Positions 46,405 to 55,824 are shown, counted from the first letter of the stretch. The stretch is 64,000 nt of DNA from Pseudomonas sp. GCEP-101 (GCF_025133575.1 NZ_CP104011.1:1736001-1800000), one strand, 5' to 3'. The notes: generated by a model not told the origin, from the letters alone. Program-made: numbers and translations.

Positions 46405-46544
46405 GAACCTGTTTACGATCTCGCGAGCTAGAGCAGAACAAGGCGAAATCGGTTGAGGGAGCGGAGTTTACGCGCAGTAAATGAGCATCCCGAGACCGAT
46501 TTCAACGCAGTTATGCCGACGCGCAGCAGATTGGAAACAGGTTC
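46405..46544. repeat. MITE-like intergenic element, copy 2
   Basis: 140 bp bounded by perfect 10-bp terminal inverted repeats GAACCTGTTT / AAACAGGTTC. The interior shares AAGGCGAAA, AAATGAGCAT and TTTCAACGCAG blocks in the same order with the element at 30207-30350. No reading frame. Lies 12 bp after the aminotransferase stop. Confidence 0.75.
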
Positions 46545-46588
46545 AGAGGGTTTTGCCTACGCCCAGACAGCCCTGTAGTCTGCCGGAC

Positions 46589-47455
46589 ATGAGCGAATCC
46601 CAGGCGCTGAGCGAAACGTCCGACGCACCGGCCCTGCATGCCTGGCATGCGGGGCTGGCGCGCGCCATGGCCAGCGTCGGCGACGTCGCTTTCGTCGAGC
46701 GTCTGGCCGACGCCCTGGGCTGCCTGGTGCCAGCGGAGTCGGTGATGCTCGGCCTGGAACAGCGCGGCCAGCCGCCGCAGCCGCTGTACCAGCGCGGCAT
46801 CGACCCGGAGCATCACGAAGCGCTGATCGACCGCTACTACGCCCGTGGCTACCTGCTCGACCCCTTCTGCCTGGCCATGGAAGACGGCCTCACCGAAGGC
46901 TTCTACCCGCTGGCCAACATCGCCCCGGACGATTTCTTCGCCAGCGAGTACTACAAGACCTACTACCTCAAGTTCGGCTGCACCGAGGACTGCCACTTCA
47001 TCATCGACCTGGGCGAGGCGCGCAAGGTCTCGCTGTGCCTGTTCCAGGGCAGCAGCGGCGCGCGCTTCAGCGAAACCCAGCTGGACCTGCTGGCCACCGC
47101 CCTGCCGCTGGTGCGCGAGCTGGTTCGCCAGTTCGAGCGCAACGGCGGGCTGGACCTGCTGCTGGCCGGGCGCGGCGTGAGCAGCGGCGCGGCGGACGCC
47201 CAGGCGCCGCTGAACCGCCACATCCGCGCGGCCTTCATGAACTTCGGCGCCGACCGCCTCACCGAGCGCGAGCGGGAAATCGCCCACCTGCTGCTGCGCG
47301 GCCACTCGGTGAAGTCCAGCGCGCGGGTGCTGGATATCTCGCCGGAAACCGTGCGCATGCACCGCAAGCACCTCTACACCAAGCTGGCGATCAACTCCCA
47401 GGCGGAGCTGTTCTCGCTGTTTATCGACTGGTTGACCGGCGACGCCGCCGCCTGA
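46589..47455 (+). CDS. LuxR family transcriptional regulator
   Basis: 288 residues from the ATG at 46589; upstream in-frame codons run into the MITE-like element. The C-terminal HTH is FGADRLTEREREIAHLLLRG, SARVLDISPETVRMHRKHLY. The N-terminal 200 residues (SVMLGLEQRGQPPQPLYQRG, KFGCTEDCHFIIDLGEARKV) are a GAF-like sensor, not the acyl-homoserine-lactone domain. Adjacent to the polyamine-type binding protein and aminotransferase, which it may control. Ligand unknown. Confidence 0.84.
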   Translation: MSESQALSETSDAPALHAWHAGLARAMASVGDVAFVERLADALGCLVPAESVMLGLEQRGQPPQPLYQRGIDPEHHEALIDRYYARGYLLDPFCLAMEDGLTEGFYPLANIAPDDFFASEYYKTYYLKFGCTEDCHFIIDLGEARKVSLCLFQGSSGARFSETQLDLLATALPLVRELVRQFERNGGLDLLLAGRGVSSGAADAQAPLNRHIRAAFMNFGADRLTEREREIAHLLLRGHSVKSSARVLDISPETVRMHRKHLYTKLAINSQAELFSLFIDWLTGDAAA

Positions 47456-47465
47456 TCCCAAGCCT

Positions 47466-47534
47466 GTAGGAGCGAGCTTGCTCGCGAACCGGGCAGGCAC
47501 GGTGTGAAGCATTCGCGAGCAAGCTCGCTCCTAC
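47466..47534. repeat. REP palindrome pair
   Basis: Inverted GTAGGAGCGAGCTTGCTCGC and ATTCGCGAGCAAGCTCGCTC units immediately after the LuxR gene. Confidence 0.9.
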
Positions 47535-47634
47535 GAAAAGCAAAAGCACCGATGCGGCGCGGGCTCGGAAAATCTGCCAACCTATGGCATTCCCCGCTGT
47601 CTGATCCGTGCCCCATCACCAGGAGAGCTTCCCG

Positions 47635-48645
47635 ATGTCCCGACGCTGGCTACCCGCCTTGCTGTTGGCCGCCGCCCTGCCGCTGCACGCCGCCGAAACC
47701 AAACCCACCTACGGCCCGGAACTGGAGCGTTTCAACTACGCCTACCCGGTCGGCCATTACAGCTTCGCGTCCCAGGGCCATCACATGCACATGGCCTACC
47801 TGGACGTGAAGCCCAAGAAGCAGCCCAACGGCCGCACCGTGGTGCTGCTGCACGGCAAGAACTTCTGCGCCGGCACCTGGGAATCCACCATCGCCGCCCT
47901 GAGCGAGGCCGGCTACCGCGTGGTGGCGCCGGACCAGATCGGCTTCTGCAAGTCGACCAAGCCCGAGCGCTACCAGTACAGCTTCCAGCAACTGGCGACC
48001 AACACCCATGCGCTGCTGGAGCACCTCAAGGTCGGCAAGATCACCCTGCTGGGCCACTCCACCGGCGGCATGCTCGCCACCCGCTACGCGCTGATGTACC
48101 CGCAGCAGGTGGAGCAGCTGGCCATGGTCAACCCCATCGGCCTGGAGGACTGGAAGGCCCTGGGCGTGCCCTACCGCACCCCGGACCAGTGGTACGAGCG
48201 CGAGCTGAAGACCAGCGCCGAGAGCATCCGCCAGTACGAGCAGGCGACCTATTACGCCGGCCAGTGGAAGCCCGAGTACGACAAGTGGGTGAACATGCTC
48301 GCCGGCCTGTTCAACGGCGCCGGCCACGAGCGCGTGGCGTGGAACTCGGCGCTGCTCTACGACATGATCTTCACCCAGCCGGTGGTCTACGAATTCGGTC
48401 AGCTGAAGATGCCGACCCTGCTGCTGATCGGCACCAAGGACAACACCGCGATCGGCAAGGACCTCGCCCCGGACGCGCTGAAGGCCAAGCTGGGCAACTA
48501 CGCCGAGCTGGGCAAGGCAACCGCCAAGGCCATCCCCAACGCGACCCTGGTGGAATTCGACGACCTGGGCCATGCGCCGCAGATCCAGGACCCGAAGCGC
48601 TTCCACGAGGCACTGCTCAAGGGCCTGGCGGACTTCAAGCACTGA
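47635..48645 (+). CDS. Secreted alpha/beta hydrolase
   Basis: 336 residues. AGGAGAG 8 bp before the ATG. The signal peptide (WLPALLLAAALPLHA, cleavage before AETK) indicates a periplasmic or exported enzyme. VVLLHGKNFCAGTWESTI provides the oxyanion hole, TLLGHSTGGMLATRYAL the nucleophile Ser near residue 145, and DLGHAPQIQDP the catalytic His. Substrate unknown; lipolytic or proline-iminopeptidase-like. It stands alone between REP-type repeats. Confidence 0.86.
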   Translation: MSRRWLPALLLAAALPLHAAETKPTYGPELERFNYAYPVGHYSFASQGHHMHMAYLDVKPKKQPNGRTVVLLHGKNFCAGTWESTIAALSEAGYRVVAPDQIGFCKSTKPERYQYSFQQLATNTHALLEHLKVGKITLLGHSTGGMLATRYALMYPQQVEQLAMVNPIGLEDWKALGVPYRTPDQWYERELKTSAESIRQYEQATYYAGQWKPEYDKWVNMLAGLFNGAGHERVAWNSALLYDMIFTQPVVYEFGQLKMPTLLLIGTKDNTAIGKDLAPDALKAKLGNYAELGKATAKAIPNATLVEFDDLGHAPQIQDPKRFHEALLKGLADFKH

Positions 48646-48670
48646 TGTCGACGCAGGGGTAGAGGCCCTT

Positions 48671-49564
48671 GCAGGAGCGGGCCATGCCCGCGACCCGGTC
48701 CTGCGCGGGGCTATCGCGGACGGAGTCCGCTCCTACGTTTCCTTGGCTATCGGCGCTGGGGGTTTCTTTCCCTCACCCCAGCCCTCTCCCGGAGGGAGAG
48801 GGAGCCGATTGTGCCGGCTGATGTTGCGGTTTCATCCTCCGCGAACGATCCCCTCTCCCTTTGCGCGAGGGCCAGCCGCGGCACCGGGCTGAACCTGTAG
48901 GAACGGGCCATGCCCGCGACCCGGTCCCGCGCCGGGTTATCGCGGACGAAGTCCGCTCCTGCGTTTGCTCGACTATCGGCGCTGGAGGTTCCCCTCACCC
49001 CAGCCCTCTCCCTGAGGGAGAGGGAGCCGATTGTGCCGGCTGATGCTGCCGTTTCATCCTCCGCCGAACGATCCCCTCTCCCTACGGGAGAGGGCCAGCC
49101 GCGGCCCCCGGCTGAACCTGTAGGAGCGGGCCATGCCCGCGACCCGGTCCTGCGCCGGGCTATCGCGGACGAAGTCCGCTCCTACGCTTCCTCGACTATC
49201 GGCGCAGGGGGTTCCCCTCACCCCAGCCCTCTCCCGAAGGGAGAGGGGGCCGATTGTGCCGGCTGATGCTGCCGTTTCATCCTCCGCCGAACGGTCCCCT
49301 CTCCCTCTGGAAGAAAGCCAACCGCGGCACAGGGCTGAACCTGTAGGAGCGGGCCATGCCCGCGACCCGGTTTTGCGCCGGGCTATCGCGGTCGGAGTCC
49401 GCTCCTACGCTTCCTCGACTATCGGCGCTGGGGGCTCCCCTCACCCCCACCCTCTCCCGGAGGGAGAGGGAGCCGATTGTGCCGGCTGATGCTGCCGTTT
49501 CATCCTCCGCCGAACGATCCCCTCTCCCTCTGGGAGAGGGCCAGTCGTGGCACCGGCTGTACCT
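48671..49564. repeat. Tandem array of four ~223-bp composite palindromic repeats
   Basis: Four near-identical units begin at about 48671, 48897, 49120 and 49343 (periods 226, 223 and 223 bp). Each unit has a GTAGGAGCGGGCCATGCCCG REP, a CCTCACCCCAGCCCTCTCCC palindrome, a GTGCCGGCTGATG spacer and a CCCCTCTCCC...GGGAGAGGG palindrome. Open frames run through the units but the period is not a multiple of three and none has a ribosome-binding site. The last unit runs into an ordinary REP pair. Confidence 0.88.
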
Positions 49565-49642
49565 GTAGGAGCGAGCTTGCTCGCGAACCGCCCAGCACTC
49601 CGAACTACCGGGAAGTCCATTCGCGAGCAAGCTCGCTCCTAC
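49565..49642. repeat. REP palindrome pair
   Basis: Inverted GTAGGAGCGAGCTTGCTCGC and TTCGCGAGCAAGCTCGCTCC units closing the tandem array. Confidence 0.9.
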
Positions 49643-49666
49643 AAAAGCCAAGGCTGCTGAAACAAC

Positions 49667-49704
49667 AAAAACGCCGGCTCCCCTCGCAGGGAGCCGGCGC
49701 TTTT
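49667..49704 (-). terminator. Terminator of the cbcXWV operon
   Basis: A 12-bp stem (ACGCCGGCTCCC / GGGAGCCGGCGC) is flanked by AAAAA and TTTT, ending 16 bp before the cbcV stop; it could work in either direction. Confidence 0.88.
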
Positions 49705-49719
49705 CATTCGGGTGGGCGA

Positions 49720-50898
49720 TCAGCCCAGGTTCTTGCCCAGCAGCGCGTGGTACAGCTCGCTGTCGCCGAGCACGCCGACGACGCGGCTCTGCTCCTGCAG
49801 CACCAGCTTGTGGCCGGTCTGGTAGCGGATCTGCAGTGCATCGCGCATGCGGATGTTGACGTCCACCAGGGTCGGCTCGTGCTTGAGCTTTTCCACCGGG
49901 TCGCCCGGGCGCCATTGCTGCAGGTCGATGATGTTGCTGCCCTGGCGCGCGGTCTTGATCTGGTTCGTCTCGGTCAGGCCCAGCCAGCAATCGCGGCCCT
50001 GGTCGAAGCACACTTCGTCGGCCTGGCGGCGGCACTGGTCCAGGCCACGCATCAGGCTGGAGCCGCACAACACGTTGAGCGGGTTGGTGTGGGCGACGAA
50101 GGTGCGCACGTAGTCGTCCGCCGGGCTGAGCACGATTTCCTCGGGCTTGCCGTGCTGGATGATGCGGCCGTCCTTCATGATCGCGATGCGCGTGCCGATC
50201 TTCAGCGCCTCGTCCAGGTCGTGGCTGACGAAGACGATGGTCTTGTGCAACTGGCGTTGCAGCACCAGCAGTTCATCCTGCAGTTGCTGGCGGATCAGCG
50301 GGTCCAGCGCGGAGAAGGGTTCGTCCATCAGCAGGATGTCGCCATCCATCGCCAGGGCGCGGGCCAGGCCGACGCGCTGCTGCATGCCGCCGGAGAGGGA
50401 ATCCGGGCGCTTGTCGCGCCATTGCGACAGGCCGACCAGCTCCAGCTTCTCGTCGATCACCTTCTTGCGCTCGTTGGCCGGGCGGCCCTGCATCTCCAGG
50501 CCGAAGCCGATGTTCTCGGCCACGGTCAGCCAGGGCATCAGCGCGAACTTCTGGAACACCATGGCGATGCGCTTGGTGCGCATGGTCTTGAGCGTCGCCG
50601 GCGAGCAGCTGGCGATGTCCACCTGCTGGCCTTCGTGCTCGATCAGCAGCTTGCCGCGGCTGACCCGGTTGAGGCCGTTGATGCAGCGCAGCAGGCTGGA
50701 CTTGCCCGAGCCCGACAGGCCCATCATCACGCAGATCTCGCCGCGGTTGACGTCCAGGCAGGCATCCTCCACACCCAGTACCTGGCCGGTGCGCTTGAGG
50801 ATTTCCTCGCGGCCCAGGCCCTTGTCGAGCAGCTTGAGCGCTTCCTTGGTGTGGGTGCCGAAAATCACATCCACGTGTTCGAATCGAATCGCCGACAT
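49720..50898 (-). CDS. cbcV: Choline/betaine ABC transporter ATPase CbcV
   Basis: 392 residues. Walker A GLSGSGKSSLLRCINGLNR near 58, signature LSGGMQQRVGLARAL near 165, Walker B ILLMDEPFSALDP, then a switch His in VFVSHDLDEALK. After the nucleotide-binding domain the last 120 residues hold a CBS-domain-like region (TLVDVNIRMRDALQIRYQTG), as in OpuA/ProV ATPases that respond to osmolarity. The N-terminal glycine betaine ATPase signature IFGTHTKEALKLLDKG is present. Start at the ATG with GAGGTAAGCACT before it; 5 bp after the permease gene. Confidence 0.9.
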   Translation of the reverse strand: MSAIRFEHVDVIFGTHTKEALKLLDKGLGREEILKRTGQVLGVEDACLDVNRGEICVMMGLSGSGKSSLLRCINGLNRVSRGKLLIEHEGQQVDIASCSPATLKTMRTKRIAMVFQKFALMPWLTVAENIGFGLEMQGRPANERKKVIDEKLELVGLSQWRDKRPDSLSGGMQQRVGLARALAMDGDILLMDEPFSALDPLIRQQLQDELLVLQRQLHKTIVFVSHDLDEALKIGTRIAIMKDGRIIQHGKPEEIVLSPADDYVRTFVAHTNPLNVLCGSSLMRGLDQCRRQADEVCFDQGRDCWLGLTETNQIKTARQGSNIIDLQQWRPGDPVEKLKHEPTLVDVNIRMRDALQIRYQTGHKLVLQEQSRVVGVLGDSELYHALLGKNLG

Positions 50899-50903
50899 AG
50901 TGC

Positions 50904-51743
50904 TTACCTCCCCCGCAGCGAACGTTGCTTGCACACCCGGTCGAGCAGGATGGCGAGCAGGACGATGGCCAGACCGGCCTCGAAGCCGAGGGAAATATCC
51001 GCCGTGTTGAGGGCGTTGACCACGGGTTTGCCGAGGCCGTCCGCACCCACCAGCGCGGCGATGACGACCATCGACAGCGACAACATGATGCATTGGGTGA
51101 TCCCGGCGCCGATGCTGGGCATGGCATGCGGCAGCTCGATGCGCGTCAGCAGTTGCCAGCGCGAGCAGCCGAAGGCCTTGCCGGCGTCCATCAGTTCCGC
51201 CGGCACGTCCTGGATACCCAGGCAGGTCAGGCGGATGGGCGCGGCGATGGCGAAGATCACCGTGGAGATCAGACCCGGAACCACACCCAGGCCGAACAGG
51301 GTCAGGGTGGGGATCAGGTAGACGAAGGTGGGCACCGTCTGCATCAAGTCCAGCAGCGGCCTGAGCGCGGTATAGAACCAGGGCTTGTGCGCCGCCAGGA
51401 TGCCCAGCGGCACCCCGATGGCGATACACACCACCGTGGCGAAGATCACCTGCGCCAGGGTCTCCATGGTTTCCTGCCAGTACCCCAGGTTCAGGATCAG
51501 CAGCAGCGAGGCCAGGGCGAAGGCCGCCAGGCCCCAGCTGCGCTGGATGTAGAACACCAGGAAGACCATCAGCGCGATCAACGCCAGCGGGTTGAACCAG
51601 AGCAGGCTGTTGGTGACGCCGTGGATGAGGAACTCGAGGGTGTCGGAAATCTTGTCGAACACCGACGCGCCGTGTTGCGTAAGCCAGTCGACGAAGGCGG
51701 CGATATGCTCGCCCAGCGGTAGCTTGTGGTCAGTCAGAAACAT
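50904..51743 (-). CDS. cbcW: Choline/betaine ABC transporter permease CbcW
   Basis: 279 residues with six to seven membrane segments and a binding-protein-dependent transport fold. ELMDAGKAFGCSRWQLLTRI near residue 200 is the EAA-type loop that contacts the ATPase. ITQCIMLSLSMVVIAALVGA and DLMQTVPTFVYLIPTLTLFG are typical of ProW/OpuAB. Forms the membrane channel of the CbcXWV importer. Lies 54 bp after cbcX and 5 bp before cbcV in one operon. Confidence 0.9.
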   Translation of the reverse strand: MFLTDHKLPLGEHIAAFVDWLTQHGASVFDKISDTLEFLIHGVTNSLLWFNPLALIALMVFLVFYIQRSWGLAAFALASLLLILNLGYWQETMETLAQVIFATVVCIAIGVPLGILAAHKPWFYTALRPLLDLMQTVPTFVYLIPTLTLFGLGVVPGLISTVIFAIAAPIRLTCLGIQDVPAELMDAGKAFGCSRWQLLTRIELPHAMPSIGAGITQCIMLSLSMVVIAALVGADGLGKPVVNALNTADISLGFEAGLAIVLLAILLDRVCKQRSLRGR

Positions 51744-51797
51744 AATGCGGGCCCATCAGAAGCTTTAGGAATCGGCCAACGGCAATGACTTCGGCAC

Positions 51798-52736
51798 TTA
51801 TTTAGCGAATGCCACCTTGGCTGCCGCCAAGGCCGGTTTGCCGTCACGGGTGGTCACGCCGGCGAGCCAGGCGTCGAGCAGTTCCGGATGGTCCTTCAAC
51901 CAGGCTTTGGCCGCCTCTTCGGGCTTCTTGCCCCCGTTGAGCACGGCGTCCATGAGTTTGTTTTCCATGTCCAGGGTGAAGGTCAGGTTGGTCAGCAGCT
52001 TGCCGACGTTGGAGCATTCCTGGACGTAGCCCTTGCGGACGTTGGTGTAGATGGTCGCGCCGCCGTAGTTGGGCCCGAATACGTCGTCCCCGCCTTCGAG
52101 GTACTTCATCTTGAAGCGGGTGTTCATCGGGTGCGGTTCCCAACCCAGGAACACGATCCACTGGTTGCGGCGGTCGGCGCGCCCGACCTGCGAGAGCATG
52201 CCGGCCTCGCTGGACTCCACCAGCTTGAACTTGCCCAGGTCGAACTGGTTCTTGTCGAGCATGCCCTGGACCAGGCGGTTGCCGTCGTTGCCAGGCTCAA
52301 TGCCGTAGATCTTGCCGCCCAGCTTGTCGGCGTACTTGGCGATGTCGGCGAAGGACTTCAGCCCGCCGTCGTACGCGGCCTGGGTAACGGCCAGGGTGTA
52401 CTTGGCGCCCTCGAGGTTGGCTTTCACCGTCTCGACCGAGCCATTGTCGGCGTAGGGCTTGATGTCGTTGGCCATGCTCGGCATCCAGTTGCCGAGGAAG
52501 ACATCGAGGTCCTTGTTCGCCAGCGACTTGTAGGTCACCGGCACGGACAACATGGTTACCTTGGTGGTGTAGCCAAGCGACTCAAGCACCTGACGGGTTG
52601 TAGCGGTGGTCACGGTGATGTCGGTCCAGCCGACGTCGGAGAAGCGAACCGTGCCGCACGACTCAGGTTCAGCGGCCTGAACCACCAGCGGCGCACCTAG
52701 GGACACAGCCAGCAGCAAAGACTTGCAACCTTTCAT
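51798..52736 (-). CDS. cbcX: Choline-type ABC transporter substrate-binding protein CbcX
   Basis: 312 residues. The signal peptide SLLLAVSLGAPLVVQA precedes [20 protein letters not shown], the start of OpuAC/ChoX-type binding proteins. [20 protein letters not shown] and [20 protein letters not shown] supply aromatic residues for the quaternary-ammonium box. First gene of cbcX-cbcW-cbcV. Its upstream region carries four 10-bp direct repeats likely to be regulator half-sites. Choline or glycine betaine preference cannot be read from sequence. Confidence 0.9.
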   Translation of the reverse strand: MKGCKSLLLAVSLGAPLVVQAAEPESCGTVRFSDVGWTDITVTTATTRQVLESLGYTTKVTMLSVPVTYKSLANKDLDVFLGNWMPSMANDIKPYADNGSVETVKANLEGAKYTLAVTQAAYDGGLKSFADIAKYADKLGGKIYGIEPGNDGNRLVQGMLDKNQFDLGKFKLVESSEAGMLSQVGRADRRNQWIVFLGWEPHPMNTRFKMKYLEGGDDVFGPNYGGATIYTNVRKGYVQECSNVGKLLTNLTFTLDMENKLMDAVLNGGKKPEEAAKAWLKDHPELLDAWLAGVTTRDGKPALAAAKVAFAK

Positions 52737-52875
52737 GAGCGTACTCCTCTGCGGGGTTGGGGCGCCGGCGCTGCCCACTGGGGTTAGGGGCGCGGCGGTC
52801 TGAATTATGGGTGGGACCTTAATCACGGGCCCTTTTGTTGTCATTTCGTAAACGATCATGGAGCAGGAAAATTTC

Positions 52876-52943
52876 GTCGCATACCGGGTGGGTCGCATCC
52901 AGTGCAGGCGAAGTCGTATTCAGCACCAGGCATGTCGCATCCA
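52876..52943. promoter_or_regulatory. Four GTCGCATCC-like direct repeats upstream of cbcX (candidate GbdR site)
   Basis: GTCGCATACC (52876), GTCGCATCCA (52892), GTCGTATTCA (52913) and GTCGCATCCA (52934) recur with starts 16, 21 and 21 bp apart. Twenty-one bp is two helical turns, the usual geometry for direct half-sites of AraC-family activators. gbdR, an AraC-family glycine betaine activator, lies 3 kb away. A CATAAT -10-like box (minus strand, about 52809) precedes cbcX. A single GTCGCAATCC also occurs near 55806 upstream of gbdR. The assignment to GbdR is inferred. Confidence 0.6.
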
Positions 52944-52982
52944 GTGGAAAGGCCCGGTTCCAGCGACTTGCAGCGGCCCGGA

Positions 52983-53921
52983 TCAATCCATGGCGGCGGT
53001 TTTCTGGCCCCCTGGCGACGCCGCCGATGAGCTGGGAGCGACACCCTGCAGCCAGCCGTCGAGGACCTGCGGGTTGGCTTTGAGCCAACTCTTGGCGGCC
53101 TGGCGCGGATTGCGTCGCTCGTTGAGCACCGCATCCATCAGCTGGTTCTCCATCGCCAGGTCGAATTTCAGGTTCTTCAGCAGCCGCGCCACATTCGGGC
53201 ACTCCTGAAGATAGCCTGCTCTGACGTTGGTGAAGACCGTCGCGCCGCCAAAGTTGGGGCCAAAGTAGGAATCCCCTCCCTCCAGATAGTTCATCTGGAT
53301 GCGGGTATTCATCGGGTGCGGCTCCCAGCCCAGGAACACGATGGGCTGCTTCAGCGCCCCGGCGCGCTTGACGTAGGCCAGCATGTCGGCCTCGCTGGAC
53401 TCGACCAGCTTGAAGTCGCCCAGGCCGAAGGCCTTGTCGTTGATCATCTTCTGGATCAGCTGGTTGCCGTCGTTGCCCGGCTCGATGCCGTAGAGGCGCC
53501 CGCCCAGCTGCTCCTTGAATCTGGCGATATCGGCAAAGGTCTTCAGGCCCGCCTCGTAGGCGTAGCGCGGCACCGCCAGGGTGTACTTGGCGCCTTCGAG
53601 ATTGGCGCCCACGGTTTCCACCTGGCCCTTGTCGGCGAACGGCTTGATGTCATTCGCCATGCTCGGCATCCAGTTGCCCAGGAACACGTCGATCTTCTTC
53701 TCCGACATCGCCCGGTAGGTGTCCGGCACGGACAACCGCACCACCTGCGTGCGGTAGCCCTGGTGGCTGAGCACCAGGCGGGTCACCGCGGTGGTCACGG
53801 TGATGTCGGTCCAGCCGACATCGGCGAAGCGCACCACGGCGCAGGATTCGGGTTCGGCGGCGCGCGCGGCGCCCGGTAGTACCACGGATAACACCAACAG
53901 CGACGACACAAGACTCTTCAT
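52983..53921 (-). CDS. CbcX paralogue, quaternary-amine binding protein
   Basis: 312 residues, the same length as CbcX and colinear with it: [20 protein letters not shown] after the signal peptide, [40 protein letters not shown]. Residues around the ligand-box aromatics are conserved, but the C-terminus ([16 protein letters not shown]) differs. It has no permease of its own and lies between cbcX and sdaB, so it probably feeds CbcWV with a different ligand. Likely a tandem duplication. The ATG is followed by a normal signal peptide; the longer frame overlaps the divergent promoter. Confidence 0.86.
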   Translation of the reverse strand: MKSLVSSLLVLSVVLPGAARAAEPESCAVVRFADVGWTDITVTTAVTRLVLSHQGYRTQVVRLSVPDTYRAMSEKKIDVFLGNWMPSMANDIKPFADKGQVETVGANLEGAKYTLAVPRYAYEAGLKTFADIARFKEQLGGRLYGIEPGNDGNQLIQKMINDKAFGLGDFKLVESSEADMLAYVKRAGALKQPIVFLGWEPHPMNTRIQMNYLEGGDSYFGPNFGGATVFTNVRAGYLQECPNVARLLKNLKFDLAMENQLMDAVLNERRNPRQAAKSWLKANPQVLDGWLQGVAPSSSAASPGGQKTAAMD

Positions 53922-54255
53922 GAGACCAGCCTCTGACTGCGGAGAACGGGGGTGGATACGGGCGAACGCTGCCGTTCGTCGGTGGCGGATCATGGAACAG
54001 CGCAGCCGCCCGCGCCTATCGACCGGTCGTGGTTCGCGGCGCTGGCGTCGTAAAGAGGCAAGCTTTCGTCGGCCCCGGAACAGGCAGCCCCGCGCCCTGC
54101 CCCGTCGGGGCGCGCGAGCGGCGTTATTGGATACGGCCGCGTCGCCGATGGACGCAGCCGGCGCCGGACTTGGGTCGATCATGGCCGGGCATCGCGGGCA
54201 CAGGGACGTGCCTACTCCTCCCCTTCATGGATGCGCAGCTCGCCCGGAGTTCGGC
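53922..54255. other. Divergent intergenic region cbcX paralogue / sdaB
   Basis: This 334-bp GC-rich gap must hold the promoters of both divergent genes. The open frames across it lack ribosome-binding sites. I see no clear -10/-35 pair and no GTCGCATCC-type repeat cluster like the one before cbcX. The sdaB ribosome-binding site CCGGAG lies at its right end. Confidence 0.5.
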
Positions 54256-55632
54256 ATGGCAATCAGTGTGTTCGACCTGTTCAAGATCGGTATCGGCCCC
54301 TCCAGTTCGCACACGGTCGGCCCCATGCGCGCCGCCGCGCTGTTCGTCGGCGCCCTGCGCGAACGGCAGATGCTCGAACGCACCAGCCGCGTGGAAGTGC
54401 GCCTGTATGGCTCGCTGTCCGCCACCGGCGTGGGCCACGGCACCGACCGCGCGGTGATCATGGGCCTGATGGGCGAATGGCCGGACCGCATCGACCCGCG
54501 CGAGATCGAACCGCGCATGGCGCAACTGCGCAGCTCCGGCCAACTGCTGCTGGCCGGCAGCCGGGCGATCCCCTTCGACTGGGTGCGCGACATGCGCCTG
54601 CTCGAAGAGAACCTGCCCTACCACCCCAATGCCATGCGCCTGACCGCCATCGAAGGCGACCACGTGCTGCACAGCGACACCTACTACTCCATCGGCGGCG
54701 GCTTCGTGGTCGACGAGGAACAGGCCGCCTCCGGCAGCCTCGACACCGACAACACCGTGCTGCCCTACGATTTCGCCAGCGCCGCCGAACTGCTCATGCT
54801 CTGCCGCCGCCACAACCTGCGGATTTCCGAGCTGATGATGGCCAACGAGCGCATGTGGCGCAGCGAAACCGACATCCGCGAAGGCCTCAAGGTCATCTGG
54901 CAAGCCATGCGCGACTGCGTGAACAACGGCCTCAGCCAGGAAGGCATCCTCCCCGGCGGCCTCAACGTGCAGCGCCGCGCCGCGCGCCTGCACCGCAACC
55001 TGCAGGAAATCGGCAAGCCCAACGTCATCGGCTCGACCCTCTCCGCCATGGAATGGGTCAACCTCTTCGCCCTGGCGGTGAACGAGGAAAACGCCGCCGG
55101 CGGGCGCATGGTCACCGCGCCCACCAACGGCGCGGCCGGCATCATCCCGGCGGTGCTGCATTACTACATGCGCTTCAACCCCGACGCCAGTGACGACGAC
55201 ATCACCAATTACTTCCTCGCCGCCGCCGCCGTCGGCATCCTGTGCAAGAAGAACGCCTCCATCTCCGGCGCCGAGGTCGGCTGCCAGGGCGAGGTGGGCT
55301 CCGCCTGCGCCATGGCCGCGGCGGGCCTGGCCGAAGTGCTCGGCGCCACGCCCGAACAGGTGGAGAACGCCGCCGAGATCGGCCTGGAGCACAACCTGGG
55401 CCTCACCTGCGACCCGGTCGGCGGCCTCGTCCAGGTGCCCTGCATCGAGCGCAACGCCATCGCCGCGGTGAAAGCCATCAACGCCGCGCAGATGGCCCTG
55501 CGCGGCGACGGCCAGCACTTCATCAGCCTCGACCAGGTGATCCGCACCATGCGCAACACCGGCGCCGACATGCACGACAAATACAAGGAAACCTCGCGCG
55601 GCGGATTGGCCGTCAGCATCATCGAATGCTGA
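54256..55632 (+). CDS. sdaB: L-serine ammonia-lyase (iron-sulfur type)
   Basis: 458 residues. [20 protein letters not shown] starts the beta domain. In the alpha domain [20 protein letters not shown] and [19 protein letters not shown] carry the cysteines of the catalytic 4Fe-4S cluster. Single-polypeptide type, full length. Deaminates serine to pyruvate and ammonia, the last step for glycine made from choline and betaine, which explains its place between cbc and gbdR. Start at the ATG with CCGGAG before it; the open frame extends upstream without a better site. Confidence 0.92.
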   Translation: MAISVFDLFKIGIGPSSSHTVGPMRAAALFVGALRERQMLERTSRVEVRLYGSLSATGVGHGTDRAVIMGLMGEWPDRIDPREIEPRMAQLRSSGQLLLAGSRAIPFDWVRDMRLLEENLPYHPNAMRLTAIEGDHVLHSDTYYSIGGGFVVDEEQAASGSLDTDNTVLPYDFASAAELLMLCRRHNLRISELMMANERMWRSETDIREGLKVIWQAMRDCVNNGLSQEGILPGGLNVQRRAARLHRNLQEIGKPNVIGSTLSAMEWVNLFALAVNEENAAGGRMVTAPTNGAAGIIPAVLHYYMRFNPDASDDDITNYFLAAAAVGILCKKNASISGAEVGCQGEVGSACAMAAAGLAEVLGATPEQVENAAEIGLEHNLGLTCDPVGGLVQVPCIERNAIAAVKAINAAQMALRGDGQHFISLDQVIRTMRNTGADMHDKYKETSRGGLAVSIIEC

Positions 55633-55824
55633 CCCGCAATCGACCACGCGCGACCCGGCGCGCCCCCCGATGGCGCAAGCGGTACGCCCGTCCCGACACC
55701 CTGTGAGGCGTTACCGTTCCGGGCACAGTACCGCCCGTCGCGTGACCGGTGAGTGCTACCAAAAACCCCAGGCCACGATCCATGCGTATTTGCGACCTTC
55801 GAGGGGTCGCAATCCGGACCTGCA

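Noticed and set aside
48910..49489. Repeated 118-residue open frames (MPATRS...TLSRRE type) in the tandem array
   Set aside because: They are translations of the 223-bp palindromic repeat. The period is not a multiple of three, there is no ribosome-binding site and no non-repeat sequence.
48671..49564. Possible CRISPR array
   Set aside because: Repeats are 223 bp, contiguous and palindromic, with no unique spacers and no cas genes.
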